From: Planctomycetota bacterium
GTDB taxonomy: Bacteria > Planctomycetota > Phycisphaerae > SM23-33
DNA length: 64,000 nucleotides
Assembly (NCBI GenBank): GCA_030635145.1
Contig: DAOVZK010000004.1
Location: 34,673 to 98,672 of the forward strand
Direction: 5' to 3'
Under the pieces are notes generated by a model. The model was not told the origin of the DNA. It made no database searches and saw nothing but the letters and a program-made list of their open reading frames with translations. Made by a program: the position numbers and the translations under genes. Below are positions 42,210-51,604 of the stretch, in pieces (position 1 is the stretch's first letter; each line of letters starts with the position of its first letter).

Positions 42210-44156
42210 TTATTCGTTTTCGAGAATTTCGCGGGCCAGTCGGCCGGGCCGGCGGCGGTTGGCGTTGCGGACGGTCCAATGCGTAACGTCGAAATAATCC
42301 AGCAGCGGCACGGCGTATTTTCTGCTGACACCGATGGCGTCGCGAAACTCAACTGTCTCGAAGAATTTCTGCCCGCGGAACAAATCGAGCACAACTTCGC
42401 GCGCCTTATCCACACCGCATTTGTGCATGTAGACGTTATCAGCTAACCGCACCGCCAAGCTGCGAGAACAAATCAGCTCCAGAACCTCGTCAATTTTTTG
42501 CTGCGGAGACTGCAGCTGCTCGGCAAGCTGATCGGGACGCGGTGGAGCACACAGAGATTTTTTTAATACGCTCAATACTTGTTCGTAAAGTTCTGCAATA
42601 TCGCTCGGCAGCGAGAGATTAAATTCGCAGTGCGAAATTTTCCCCGCCTCTTCGCTGATTTTTCCATCGGCGAGAAGTTTTTCGCAGCACTTGGCGAAAA
42701 TCGCTTTGGGCAAGGCCGTCTGTGTAAGCAGGGCAGCTGTGTCGAGCCCCGGTAACTGCGGGTTGGCTGCGTGGAATTGTTCCAGTGCGTGCGTAATAGT
42801 TTCACATGCCTGCGAAAAATAATCCGCACCGGCAATTGAATCCCCAAGAACGATGGCGTCGCCATGCTGCGTAAGGTTTGCGATAATTCCCGCGATTTCA
42901 TTGTCGGTAAGTTGCAGCATATCCGCCAGGCCGTCGGTGGTAACCATGCGATCCGAATATTTTAAATAGCGTTTTGCAAAGTTTGTAGCATATTCTGGGT
43001 GTTCGATGGCGTCGCTGAGTTGTTCAAGTTTTTCGATTACTTCAGGCCGGTTGCGGCGTAATTTGCGGTTGCTGCGATCCAGAAACACACCGCCACCCAA
43101 CGTCGTAAAAATTCCGCCCATCTGCCCGCGAACAACGAATCGGTCACCCGGAATTACGGGCAGCTTGACAGCGGATCGAAACTGAACATATCCACGCCAG
43201 TTCGATTCCATAACACCGGATGACAAGGGAACGATTTTGACCGGCACGTCTATGGTGCCGACATGCAGGCGGACTTCGGCATGGTCTTTGATAGGTTTTG
43301 CGATGCTCCCCAGCACGCGAAACGACGCTTCGAACATCTCGGGTGTCGCTATTTTTCGTTCGCTGAGCAAGCTTCCGCGGGTGCAGTCTTCGGGGGGCGT
43401 GTTGGCGAGATTAATCGCCGTACATTCGCCCGCCCGGGCTGTGTCGCAGAGCTGCCCGTAAACCTCAAGCCCGCGGACTCGCACTTTTTTTCCCGATGGC
43501 CAGGCGCAGAGGGCATCGCCAACGCTCACGCTACCGCTGCACGGAATTCCCGACGCGACGGTTCCGAACCCCTTGACGTGAAAACTTCGCTCGACCCACT
43601 GGCGGTAAAGTCCACCGGTGCTTCGCTCAGCGGTGGCGTCGACTTCGCGGTTCAGCTCGGTCAGAAAATTGTCGTACCCCTCGCCGGTAATATTGGAAAC
43701 TTCGCAAACCGCCTTGCCCTCGAGAAACGTACCCTTAACGAACGACCGTATCTGCCCACCCAGTTCCATCCGCCGTTTTTCACTCACGAGGTCAACCTTA
43801 GTCATCACCACCAAACCAAACGTCACTCCCATCAGCGTAAGAATATCCAGATGCTCGCGGGTTTGCGGCATGATGCCATCGTCGGCGGCGATAACGAGCA
43901 TCAGCACATCCACACCGTGCGCACCGGCAACCATGTTTCGGATGAACCCCACATGCCCGGGAACGTCCACAATGCCCACAATACGATCATCCGCCATTTT
44001 GCACGGGGCAAAACCCAGCTCGATAGTCAGCCCGCGCGTTTGCTCTTCAGCGAGCGTATCGGTGTTGCACCCAGTGAGCATTTTCACCAGCGCCGTCTTG
44101 CCATGATCCACATGCCCAGCCGTCCCAAGCATCACGTTTTTACAACGTTGCGTCAT
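42210..44156 (-). CDS. selB: Selenocysteine-specific elongation factor SelB
   Basis: 648 residues. GTPase motifs GTAGHVDHGKTALV (about 11-24), DVPGHVGFI and MTKVDL, then three beta-barrel domains and the C-terminal winged-helix repeats (about 470-648) that hold the SECIS hairpin. RNA-binding basic residues end the last one (RNANRRRPGRLAREIL). It delivers Sec-tRNA to UGA. It overlaps selA by 4 bp (ATGA), so the two are translationally coupled; 107 bp separate it from selenoprotein B. Confidence 0.96.
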   Translation of the reverse strand: MTQRCKNVMLGTAGHVDHGKTALVKMLTGCNTDTLAEEQTRGLTIELGFAPCKMADDRIVGIVDVPGHVGFIRNMVAGAHGVDVLMLVIAADDGIMPQTREHLDILTLMGVTFGLVVMTKVDLVSEKRRMELGGQIRSFVKGTFLEGKAVCEVSNITGEGYDNFLTELNREVDATAERSTGGLYRQWVERSFHVKGFGTVASGIPCSGSVSVGDALCAWPSGKKVRVRGLEVYGQLCDTARAGECTAINLANTPPEDCTRGSLLSERKIATPEMFEASFRVLGSIAKPIKDHAEVRLHVGTIDVPVKIVPLSSGVMESNWRGYVQFRSAVKLPVIPGDRFVVRGQMGGIFTTLGGGVFLDRSNRKLRRNRPEVIEKLEQLSDAIEHPEYATNFAKRYLKYSDRMVTTDGLADMLQLTDNEIAGIIANLTQHGDAIVLGDSIAGADYFSQACETITHALEQFHAANPQLPGLDTAALLTQTALPKAIFAKCCEKLLADGKISEEAGKISHCEFNLSLPSDIAELYEQVLSVLKKSLCAPPRPDQLAEQLQSPQQKIDEVLELICSRSLAVRLADNVYMHKCGVDKAREVVLDLFRGQKFFETVEFRDAIGVSRKYAVPLLDYFDVTHWTVRNANRRRPGRLAREILENE

Positions 44157-45571
44157 TGGGCTGCACCGATCATCGCAAAGGTTTTTGCAATGGCATCTAT
44201 GTCGCCCGGAAGCAAGGTTCGCACATCGAGAATGACTTTCTCCTCGCTTATACGGCTGAAAATCGGCACCTCGCCCGTTCGCAACTCAGCCCCCAGCGAA
44301 TCTGCCGACATCCCATCAACGCTAACCCCCACGCCGAATCCGGGAAGCTTTTCCATCGGTAACGATCCGCTCCCGAGGAAACCTGCTGAGTCGATGACGG
44401 CGGCGGCGACTTTCCCCGAGGCCTTGCTGATAGCATCACACAACTGCTGCGCCGTTTGCTTAAGTTCGTCGGGCTTCAGCGAGAGCATCATGTAAAGCGG
44501 ATGTTCGCGGTTGAGCTTTTCACGATCACGAAAAAGCATCAATGTTCGCTCAAGCACCATAAGCGAGCTTTTGTCGGCCCGAAACGCACGATACAACGGG
44601 TGCTTACGACATTTGTTGATAAACTTTTCCTTACCGACGAGAATTCCGCCTTGGGCGGCACCGATGAGTTTGTCGGCGCTGAAAAGTACGATATCGGCCC
44701 CGGTTTGCACGGAGTGCTGCACGGTCGGTTCGTGCGGAAGCCCGTAATCGGCAAGGTCGACAAGTGCCCCGGCCCCAAGGTCGTCGATCATCGGTAAGTC
44801 ATGCTCGTGGGCAAGGGCGGTGAGTTCTTCGACGCCTACGCTGCTGGTAAATCCGACGATTCGATAGTTGCTGGGATGTGCGCGGAAGACGGCGGCGGTG
44901 TTTTCGGTGAGGGCTTTTTCGTAGTCGCGCAGATGCGTGCGGTTTGTCGATCCGACTTCGACGAGTTTGCAGCGTGAAAGCTCCATGACCTCCGGTAAGC
45001 GAAAGCTCCCGCCGATTTCGATCAGCTGCCCGCGCGAAACGATGACTTCTTTGTTGCTCGCCATCGCTGCCAACACCAACGTGGTTGCGGCGGCGTTGTT
45101 GTTGACCACGATCCCGGCCTCGGCGCCGGTTAGTTCGCAAAGCATGTTGTTAACTTTGGTGTCACGCTCGCATCGCTTGCCGGTTTTTTCGTCTATCGCA
45201 AGCGTTACGTAACCCTTAAGGTCGTTGATGATGTCGTCGACTACGCAGGTCGGCCAGACGGCACGGCCTAATCCGGTGTGCAGAATGATGCCGGTGGCAT
45301 TTACGGCCCGTCGCAGATGCGGCCGCGTTCGCTCGCACAGATTTTGCTGCACGATACCCAAAATGAACTCGCTGCTGATGTGCTGCACTCCGCAGCGGCC
45401 GGTGCTGTCGTTGAGAATCTGCTGGCGCAGAGAATCGATAGCATCTCGCACGCAATTTACCACGAGCGTTCGCGGATGATCTTGCAGCCAAGCCGCCACG
45501 ATATCAATTTTAATGAGATCATCTATCGACGGAAGTTTTCGCAAAAGTTCTTGTTTGATCGCCGCTGCCAT
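44153..45571 (-). CDS. selA: L-seryl-tRNA(Sec) selenium transferase SelA
   Basis: 472 residues from ATG 45571 with GGGAGG upstream. PLP enzyme converting Ser-tRNA(Sec) to Sec-tRNA(Sec) with selenophosphate. RAVNATGIILHTGLGRA is the conserved N-terminal segment. The PLP lysine is in LFSADKLIGAAQGG (about Lys301), and VVNNNAAATTLVLAA lies upstream. First gene of the operon with selB, selenoprotein B, selD and the AhpD-like gene. A family B repeat lies upstream, where the promoter should be. Confidence 0.96.
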   Translation of the reverse strand: MAAAIKQELLRKLPSIDDLIKIDIVAAWLQDHPRTLVVNCVRDAIDSLRQQILNDSTGRCGVQHISSEFILGIVQQNLCERTRPHLRRAVNATGIILHTGLGRAVWPTCVVDDIINDLKGYVTLAIDEKTGKRCERDTKVNNMLCELTGAEAGIVVNNNAAATTLVLAAMASNKEVIVSRGQLIEIGGSFRLPEVMELSRCKLVEVGSTNRTHLRDYEKALTENTAAVFRAHPSNYRIVGFTSSVGVEELTALAHEHDLPMIDDLGAGALVDLADYGLPHEPTVQHSVQTGADIVLFSADKLIGAAQGGILVGKEKFINKCRKHPLYRAFRADKSSLMVLERTLMLFRDREKLNREHPLYMMLSLKPDELKQTAQQLCDAISKASGKVAAAVIDSAGFLGSGSLPMEKLPGFGVGVSVDGMSADSLGAELRTGEVPIFSRISEEKVILDVRTLLPGDIDAIAKTFAMIGAAQ

Positions 45572-45635
45572 ATCAGCCTCCCACAAGTAGCATTAATTTT
45601 TTCGACAAGATTACAGGATAGTTATTTGTTTGTAA

Positions 45636-45867
45636 ACGTTCACGCTCTTGTTCCTGTTAATCCAATTTTTTATTAAATTTTTTTGACAGGATCACAGGAT
45701 TAACTACAAATTATTGAAAAAAGAAAACAAAAACTATTAACAGTAAACCCCGTCGCAATGGGACAGGGCTGAATTTAATCAGATGTACAACATTTTCAAT
45801 TATGATTAACAGGATTTTTAAATCTATATCCTATCCTGTTATCCTGTCAAAATTTTCGCGTGAACGG
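45636..45867. repeat. Nested-palindrome repeat, family B, copy 2
   Basis: Bounded by CGTTCACGC and GCGTGAACG. It has the same internal order as the copy at 7872 (TTGACAGGATCACAGGATTA, AACTACAAATTATTGAAAAA, then TATCCTGTTATCCTGTCAA). A related half-unit, GACAAGATTACAGGAT, lies just before it (45604) and another at the very left edge of the window (13-27). Fills the gap between selA and the ABC ATPase. Confidence 0.7.
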
Positions 45868-45903
45868 GTATATTTATTTTGGATTTCGGAATTCTTCTAA
45901 TTG

Positions 45904-46665
45904 CTAGCGGTCGGTTTCTGTAAATACCCGTCGCACTTTCAAAAGCACATTTACGAAATCATCGCCTAGCCGATTTCGCGGGCGGGGTAGATCGACCTGG
46001 AATTCCGCAACCATTCGGCCTGCCGCCATGACGACGATGCGGTCGGCAAGGAAAACTGCTTCTTCGAGAGAGTGCGTGACGAACAGCACCGTTTGGTGAT
46101 CCTCAAACCAAACGTCCAGTAGCTCACCCTGCAACCGGTGCCGCGTCGGTTCGTCTAAATTCGCAAACGGTTCGTCCATCAGCCAAATTCGCGAACCGGC
46201 ACACAACGTACGTCCAAGCGCCACACGCTGCCGCATTCCGCCCGAAAGCTCATGCGGAAAACTCTTGGCGACCTTCTGTGGCAGCCCCACCCGCGAAAGT
46301 GCCTCCCTGGCAGCAGCGATTCGCTTGTGCCGTTTGGCACCTTGAATTTCCGGGCCAAGAGCGATATTGTCCAAAACCTTTCGCCACGGTAAGAGGTTTC
46401 CCTCTTGCGTCACCAGGCCAATATCTGCTGCCCCATTTACGCGACTCGAGTCTACGACCACCTCGCCCGTCGTTGGTTTTTCAAGCCCCGCCGCCAACCG
46501 CAGCAACGTGGTTTTACCGCAACCCGACGCACCCAGCACGCATGTGAGCTGACCTTCGTGGGCTAGTAGATTGAAGTCGCGCACGGCCCACACATCACCT
46601 CGACCGGGGGTTGAGAAACACTTCCCGGCGTTGCTGAATCGAATTAGTTCACGTTTGTCGTTCAT
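45904..46665 (-). CDS. ABC importer ATPase, SsuB/TauB/NrtD family
   Basis: 253 residues from ATG 46665 (one base after the permease stop). Walker A LGASGCGKTTLLRL, Q-loop TQEGNLLPW, signature HELSGGMRQRVALGR, Walker B IWLMDEPFANLD and VTHSLEEAVFLADR (H-loop). This group energises uptake of sulfonates, nitrate or related small anions. Last gene of a three-gene importer on the minus strand. Substrate unknown; proximity to the sel operon is suggestive only. Confidence 0.88.
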   Translation of the reverse strand: MNDKRELIRFSNAGKCFSTPGRGDVWAVRDFNLLAHEGQLTCVLGASGCGKTTLLRLAAGLEKPTTGEVVVDSSRVNGAADIGLVTQEGNLLPWRKVLDNIALGPEIQGAKRHKRIAAAREALSRVGLPQKVAKSFPHELSGGMRQRVALGRTLCAGSRIWLMDEPFANLDEPTRHRLQGELLDVWFEDHQTVLFVTHSLEEAVFLADRIVVMAAGRMVAEFQVDLPRPRNRLGDDFVNVLLKVRRVFTETDR

Positions 46666-46666
46666 A

Positions 46667-47509
46667 CTATCGTTCCTGTACCATCCATCGGGTACTGCGA
46701 AGCGAGGCCAGACGTAACACCGCATCGAAACACAAGCCAATCAGGCCGATAACGATGATACTTGCGAAGGCGTATTCGTAGGAGGCTGTCTCGTGGGCGA
46801 CGGCGATCATGTATCCAAGCCCGCCGCGCGTGCCGGGGAAAATTTCGGCTGCGATAATCACTCGCCAAGCAATTCCACCGGCAAGGCGCAGCCCCGTAAA
46901 AATCGCCGGACTCGCACTCGGGAGCACGATCTTTGTCAGCACGGCAAACTTTCCGGCACCTAAAACCGTCGCGGCCTCGATGTGACTTTGGCGAACATGC
47001 TGTGCCCCGGAAGCGGTGTTGAGCACAATCGGAAAAAATGCGCCCATCCAGATGACGGCGATTATGGCGAATCGCAGCTGGTCGAGCACCCCGTGCTGCC
47101 ATGCGTTTTGGCCGTAAACGGCAGTCGCCGGACTCGACAAACCGAAAACGATAATCGTAATCGGAATCCACGCAATCGGACTTATCGCCATCGCCACAGC
47201 AGTAACCGGAGCGAGAATTTCCCTGCCGGTTCGGCTGCGCCCTATAAGCAGCCCGACAGGGATGCCTGTAATTACAGCCAGCAGAAACCCGCACAACATG
47301 CGAAGCACGCTAACGGCAGCGCCGTCGGCGAGGGATGTCGAGTCCAGGCAGAGCGGCTCGCGAAACGGATGAATCAGAATCTGCACCACCGACCAGACGG
47401 ACGGGACGACAACGCTGCCGGGGGCGGTGAAATACCACAGCAAAATCACGCCCATCGGAATCATCGCACCGAGGAGCATTTTTCGGATTGCTGTTCGGGG
47501 GGTTATCAT
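46667..47509 (-). CDS. ABC importer permease, SsuC/TauC family
   Basis: 280 residues from the ATG at 47509, which overlaps the binding-protein stop by 4 bp. Six membrane helices and the EAA-like loop EAATVLGAGKFAVLTKIVLP that docks to the ATPase. GGIAWRVIIAAEIFPGTRGG is typical of the taurine/sulfonate/nitrate permeases. Confidence 0.87.
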   Translation of the reverse strand: MITPRTAIRKMLLGAMIPMGVILLWYFTAPGSVVVPSVWSVVQILIHPFREPLCLDSTSLADGAAVSVLRMLCGFLLAVITGIPVGLLIGRSRTGREILAPVTAVAMAISPIAWIPITIIVFGLSSPATAVYGQNAWQHGVLDQLRFAIIAVIWMGAFFPIVLNTASGAQHVRQSHIEAATVLGAGKFAVLTKIVLPSASPAIFTGLRLAGGIAWRVIIAAEIFPGTRGGLGYMIAVAHETASYEYAFASIIVIGLIGLCFDAVLRLASLRSTRWMVQER

Positions 47510-48663
47510 TTTTTGAGAGCACCGCTCGATTGCAACTCCTCGTAGGCCTGTTTGCACAGCTCAAGGCTGCAGATGTCCTTGATGAAGTTGTCAGGAGAGA
47601 TGGTTGCGTATTTACCTTTAAACGTTCCGGTGTCCTGCATCAGGGTGACCCATGTTTTCATTCCCGATATCCAGCTGTCAGTCGGTTCGGCGAGGTATGA
47701 AATGGTCGGAACCGACATCACCTCGACTTCGCGTGGATTTTTCGTCCACCGGGAGGCGCAGTCGATAGCGGTGCCCTGATTATCCTGGATAAGCTTCGTG
47801 GCGAGTATGATGCACTTGAGTAAAGCTTTGACGGCGTCGGGATGGTCTTCGAGAGTTTTGACGGTGGCGCTGACGCAGCAGCATGGGTGGTCGACCCACT
47901 TGCCGTTCGGGGGCAGATCGCGCAGTTCGGCGACTACCTTACCGAGCTTCTTATGTACAGCTACTGCGACAGGGGGCTGATGCATTACGAAACCGTCGAT
48001 GGCTTGACTTTCGAGAAGTGGTAGGGGGCTTTTTTCGCTCATCATGTTGATGAGGACCACGCGTGCGTTTTTGTCGGCGGGGTTTTGGGAAAATGGTATG
48101 CCCGCGGATTTCAGGGCACCGACAAAAACGAGTTTGGCGACGGCGGTGGGGGCTTTGTATCCGATTTTCAGTGGCCTTTTGCCGTTTTTGGCGGCTGCGA
48201 CGAAGGAGTCCCAGTCGTTGATTTCGCTGCCGGTTCGCATAACAAGCATATCACCGTCGGTTTGCAGCGGACAGATGATCTTAAAGGGCTGACCTTTGTC
48301 GGCGAACTTGGCGACGGCTGCGACACCGCCCAAACCAATGTCGAGTTCGCCACGGGTCATGGCGGCGGGCATTCTGCTGCCACCACCAACTTTCACAAAT
48401 CGCAGCAATGCAAGCTTCTTACCATTTTCGATAAGTTCGTAAACTTCCCGCGGTTTGACTTCCTTAAGATAGGGCAGCGATGCTTTTTTGAAGCGCTCGC
48501 CCTCCAGGGCAGCTACGAAAAGGGCTAATTGATGGTCGTGCCCCACATGGCCGACCGTAAGCATAACGGGTGCGCTATCGGAGGGATCCTGAGGCTGCGA
48601 CGATTTGTTACATCCTAAAACCGCGATCACAATAAACGAGAACAACAGCATCTTGCTTTTCAT
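47506..48663 (-). CDS. ABC importer substrate-binding lipoprotein (NMT1/THI5-like)
   Basis: 385 residues. Lipobox VIAVLGC, so membrane-tethered. The type II binding-protein fold is visible in GHDHQLALFVAALEG, AAMTRGELDIGLGG and KNGKRPLKIGYKAPTAVAKL. HPCCCVSATVKTL is a Cys-rich version of a segment common in this group. Ligand probably a small organic or sulfur/nitrogen anion; not decidable from sequence. First gene of the importer operon. Confidence 0.82.
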   Translation of the reverse strand: MKSKMLLFSFIVIAVLGCNKSSQPQDPSDSAPVMLTVGHVGHDHQLALFVAALEGERFKKASLPYLKEVKPREVYELIENGKKLALLRFVKVGGGSRMPAAMTRGELDIGLGGVAAVAKFADKGQPFKIICPLQTDGDMLVMRTGSEINDWDSFVAAAKNGKRPLKIGYKAPTAVAKLVFVGALKSAGIPFSQNPADKNARVVLINMMSEKSPLPLLESQAIDGFVMHQPPVAVAVHKKLGKVVAELRDLPPNGKWVDHPCCCVSATVKTLEDHPDAVKALLKCIILATKLIQDNQGTAIDCASRWTKNPREVEVMSVPTISYLAEPTDSWISGMKTWVTLMQDTGTFKGKYATISPDNFIKDICSLELCKQAYEELQSSGALKK

Positions 48664-48695
48664 TTTCTTGCCCCTTTCTGGTGCATATGTTGTAA

Positions 48696-48724
48696 GAAAA
48701 CCACGCCCAGAGGACGTGGTTTTC
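48696..48724 (-). terminator. Terminator after the symporter operon
   Basis: GAAAACCACG (48696-48705) and CGTGGTTTTC (48715-48724) form a 10-bp stem with a 9-nt loop. On the minus strand it ends in TTTTC-TT and lies about 95 bp past the symporter stop, before the importer operon. Confidence 0.6.
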
Positions 48725-48816
48725 TATGGTTTAATAAAAAGCCAGCAGCGAAACATAAGAAAACCGCATGACATCTCATTCGTAAAATGCTCTGATGTTC
48801 AGTCAGCTACTATTAA

Positions 48817-50499
48817 TTAATAGCCATGCACTTCTTTCGCAAGAAACTTTTTAATATGCTCAGGTGTCTTATTCTTGGTGATAAGAGACACGATGATATT
48901 TGCCGCGACAGCCAAAGGTGCGCCTATCCATGCAAAATACCAGGGGTTCACATACATATTCATGAATTCTTTTGCAGGAAGTACAACACCATATTTACCG
49001 CACACAAAGTAAAGCAGTGCGAGAATCGCAACGCCTGAACCGACAATAACGCCTGCCCATGCTCCGGTGCGATTTGAACCGCTCCACCAGATGCCCAGCA
49101 GGAACAGCGGGAATATTGTACATCCGGCCAGTGAGAATGCCAACGCAACCAACTGTGCGATCAAAGCAAGATTTAGCAACGCCACAATAGCAACGCCAGC
49201 TGCCATCAGGATTGTACCCGTTCGTGCCATAAGCATCTGTTTTTGCTGGGAAGCTTCAGGGTTGATTACTTTGAAATACAAGTCGTGGGCAAATGCAGAT
49301 GCTCCCGCGACAAGCAAACCCGATACTGTTGAAAACGCTGCGGACACAGCACCTGCCGCCAGAAGACCGACGATTATCGGCCAGACGTCTCCTAGCTGGG
49401 CCGCGTAAACAACGATAGCGTCCTTCGCAAGTTTTCCGCCTTCAGGATTCGAAGACAGGATCTTTGCGTATGAGGCGTATACCGGAGCACTCCAGTAAAG
49501 CAGGCAGATAAAGAACAAACCCCATACGACGGACCAGCGAGCATCTTTTGCACGCGGAACAACATAGAATCGCTGAATAACGTGGGGCAGACCTGCGGTA
49601 CCAATCATCAGCGAGAAGCAGAGAGCCAACCACTGGAAAGCACTCATGCCCGTTGCAGGATCCCACGGCATGGCATATTCCGGGGATGGTAGTATGGCAA
49701 AGTCCTGGCCCATACGGTTCACCAGACCTTTCACCGGCTCGAGACCGTTTACGATGTCTGATACAACTCCACCATTACTTATCTGCGGAATAAAAGCGCA
49801 GTATCCGAATTTCTGGGCAAGAATGAATAAGGGGATCATGAATGAAATTATAATAATTACATACTGAATCTGCATGTTCTTGGTAACACCAAGCATGCCG
49901 GAAATCAGCGTATAGGTAAGTACTACTGATGCCCCGATAATTACTGCCCACATGTAATCAATTCCAAGGATCCATTTGAACATCAGGCCGATACCGGCAA
50001 ACTGACCCACGCAATAACAAAACGAAATGCAGATCGCCAAAGTCGCACCGACGGTGCGAAGACCTTTTGAATAATAACGGTCGCCGATAAAATCGCTGGC
50101 AGTGTATTTACCATAACGCCTTACCTGACTGGCCATGAGAATGAGCAAAAGTACATATCCGCCCGTCCATCCCACAACGTATGACAACCCGTGATAACCG
50201 GAACCATACAGAATAGCAGCCATACCCAGAAAAGAAGCCGCACTCATCCAGTTCGAAGCGATAGCCATCCCCGCCCCCACCGGTGAAATCTTTCTACCTG
50301 CAGCCCAGTAACTAGACGTGTCTTTTGCCCGGTTGAATATACCGACAAGAATAAAAATAGCCAATATTCCGATAAGCAGAATAGCTGGAAATAGTTTGAA
50401 TTTTCCTTCAAGTTCTGTTGCAGAACCTGCGGCAAATACGTTGCTGCTTAAGCCCAGCAAGATTACCGCAAGAACACTTATTTTAATTAACTTAGACAT
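48817..50499 (-). CDS. Sodium:solute symporter, ActP/acetate-permease type
   Basis: 560 residues, 13 or so membrane helices after a short signal-like N-terminus. SSYWAAGRKISPVGAGMAIASNWMS is the SSS-family signature (cut to SYWAAGRKISPVGAGMA at its core), with IGTAGLPHVIQRFYVV and AFSTVSGLLVAGASAFAHD typical of ActP. It couples uptake of a small carboxylate to sodium. It follows a DUF4212 small subunit by 18 bp; a DUF294-type sensor is further upstream. Codon use is more AT-rich than the region to the left. Confidence 0.85.
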   Translation of the reverse strand: MSKLIKISVLAVILLGLSSNVFAAGSATELEGKFKLFPAILLIGILAIFILVGIFNRAKDTSSYWAAGRKISPVGAGMAIASNWMSAASFLGMAAILYGSGYHGLSYVVGWTGGYVLLLILMASQVRRYGKYTASDFIGDRYYSKGLRTVGATLAICISFCYCVGQFAGIGLMFKWILGIDYMWAVIIGASVVLTYTLISGMLGVTKNMQIQYVIIIISFMIPLFILAQKFGYCAFIPQISNGGVVSDIVNGLEPVKGLVNRMGQDFAILPSPEYAMPWDPATGMSAFQWLALCFSLMIGTAGLPHVIQRFYVVPRAKDARWSVVWGLFFICLLYWSAPVYASYAKILSSNPEGGKLAKDAIVVYAAQLGDVWPIIVGLLAAGAVSAAFSTVSGLLVAGASAFAHDLYFKVINPEASQQKQMLMARTGTILMAAGVAIVALLNLALIAQLVALAFSLAGCTIFPLFLLGIWWSGSNRTGAWAGVIVGSGVAILALLYFVCGKYGVVLPAKEFMNMYVNPWYFAWIGAPLAVAANIIVSLITKNKTPEHIKKFLAKEVHGY

Positions 50500-50517
50500 T
50501 AAACTCTCCTTATAGAA

Positions 50518-51261
50518 TTATTTTTCAGTAAAACCGTATTTAGCGTTAATTTTGTCGATCAGTATTGCATAGGTAAGACATAGCAAGACAAAGAGGATCA
50601 ACAAAAACTGAGCTGTGTACCAGTAATGGAATGGAAATCCCAAAAACTTTGCTTCAGTCAAAGGTCCACGGTTATGAACTAAAAAAAGTTCCATAATTCC
50701 AGGCAAAGCAACTTTACTTTTATCGCTTAAAACCGCTGGGTTTTCTGATTTAAGAGAAGTCGGCAGCAGATCAATCATCAGCTTATCAAAGCCCGTATCA
50801 GCTAAACCGATGGAGGCGGCGACAATTTTGGTGTCTGCTTTACCCCCATTGTAATTTGCAAGTACCGCTTTTTTATCGGCTGGTAGTAGAGAGTTTACTG
50901 AGTAGCAGAGTGCTTCTTTCAAAATAACTTTGTCTTTATCGCTAACAGCGATATTTTTACCAAGCACAGACAAAACCGATCTGCTGAACTGTTTCTGTGC
51001 ATCAGCATCTGCGTTTCCGCTTACGACGCTTGGCCACACCTTTTGGAATGTTTTATAAGCCGGTTCCGGTGTTGCTTTGCATGTATATAAAAGCAAGAAC
51101 TGGAACCCGAATACCGCGACAAGCCAAATGACTAGCATGACAGAGATCAATTTCATGTCGGCTCGTGCGTGCGGCGACTTGGGCCTAAAAAAGTTAACAT
51201 CGTACTTGCTGGGGCCAGAAGATTGAGGGTCTTGCTGATCTTTTCCCTGTGCATCAGTCAT
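50518..51261 (-). CDS. Symporter small subunit, DUF4212-like, enlarged
   Basis: 247 residues from an ATG with GAAGGAG eight bases upstream. Two membrane helices (about 37-62 and 213-236), as in DUF4212 proteins that pair with ActP-like symporters; those are usually near 90 residues. Here about 130 extra residues lie between the helices, probably outside the membrane, with two Cys and no known domain. HNRGPLTEAKFLGFPFHYWY before the second helix matches the family (FPFHYWYTAQ). The insert might bind the substrate. Coupled to the symporter. Confidence 0.78.
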   Translation of the reverse strand: MTDAQGKDQQDPQSSGPSKYDVNFFRPKSPHARADMKLISVMLVIWLVAVFGFQFLLLYTCKATPEPAYKTFQKVWPSVVSGNADADAQKQFSRSVLSVLGKNIAVSDKDKVILKEALCYSVNSLLPADKKAVLANYNGGKADTKIVAASIGLADTGFDKLMIDLLPTSLKSENPAVLSDKSKVALPGIMELFLVHNRGPLTEAKFLGFPFHYWYTAQFLLILFVLLCLTYAILIDKINAKYGFTEK

Positions 51262-51298
51262 CACGTGACTCCTTCAGCGGTTAAATTTTCGATATAAA

Positions 51299-51325
51299 AA
51301 TCCGGATTGTCCGTCAATCCGGATT
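51299..51325 (-). terminator. Leader terminator or attenuator before the symporter operon
   Basis: An 11-bp perfect stem AATCCGGATTG / CAATCCGGATT with 5-nt loop, then TTTATAT on the minus strand, about 38 bp upstream of the DUF4212 start. It lies between the promoter at 51383-51411 and the gene, so it may control read-through or end a short RNA; it could also end the upstream sensor transcript. Confidence 0.6.
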
Positions 51326-51382
51326 AAGAGACAAATTTGCTACAAACAGAAACAGCCGCATCCTCTATGGAATAAGGTAGAA

Positions 51383-51411
51383 AGTATATGAAATACGCAT
51401 TAATTTGACAA
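51383..51411 (-). promoter_or_regulatory. Sigma-70-type promoter for the symporter operon
   Basis: On the minus strand, TTGTCA (51411-51406) and TATACT (51388-51383) with a 17-bp spacer. Predicted start near 51376, giving a leader of about 115 nt to the DUF4212 gene. The rest of the 340-bp gap to the sensor gene shows nothing else. Confidence 0.55.
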
Positions 51412-51604
51412 ACACTTTATCTCAGGTATATCAGGTATTTTTTATGTTAGAGCATTGAAAAGTTGAGAGTTCGTGTTTTTGCGATGCGGATTTGTTCGTG
51501 GCAAGGAAGAAATATGAGGCATATTACCTATATTCTGAAATGTTTCTGACGCCGCCACGGGCAAAGCAAGCCAGTAAAAAGCGAACTGTCAAGTTTGATA
51601 TGCT

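Noticed and set aside
43263-44495. A 410-residue plus-strand ORF opposite selB
   Set aside because: Shadow of selB/selA in a GC-rich region; no family similarity, and both strands cannot be real here.
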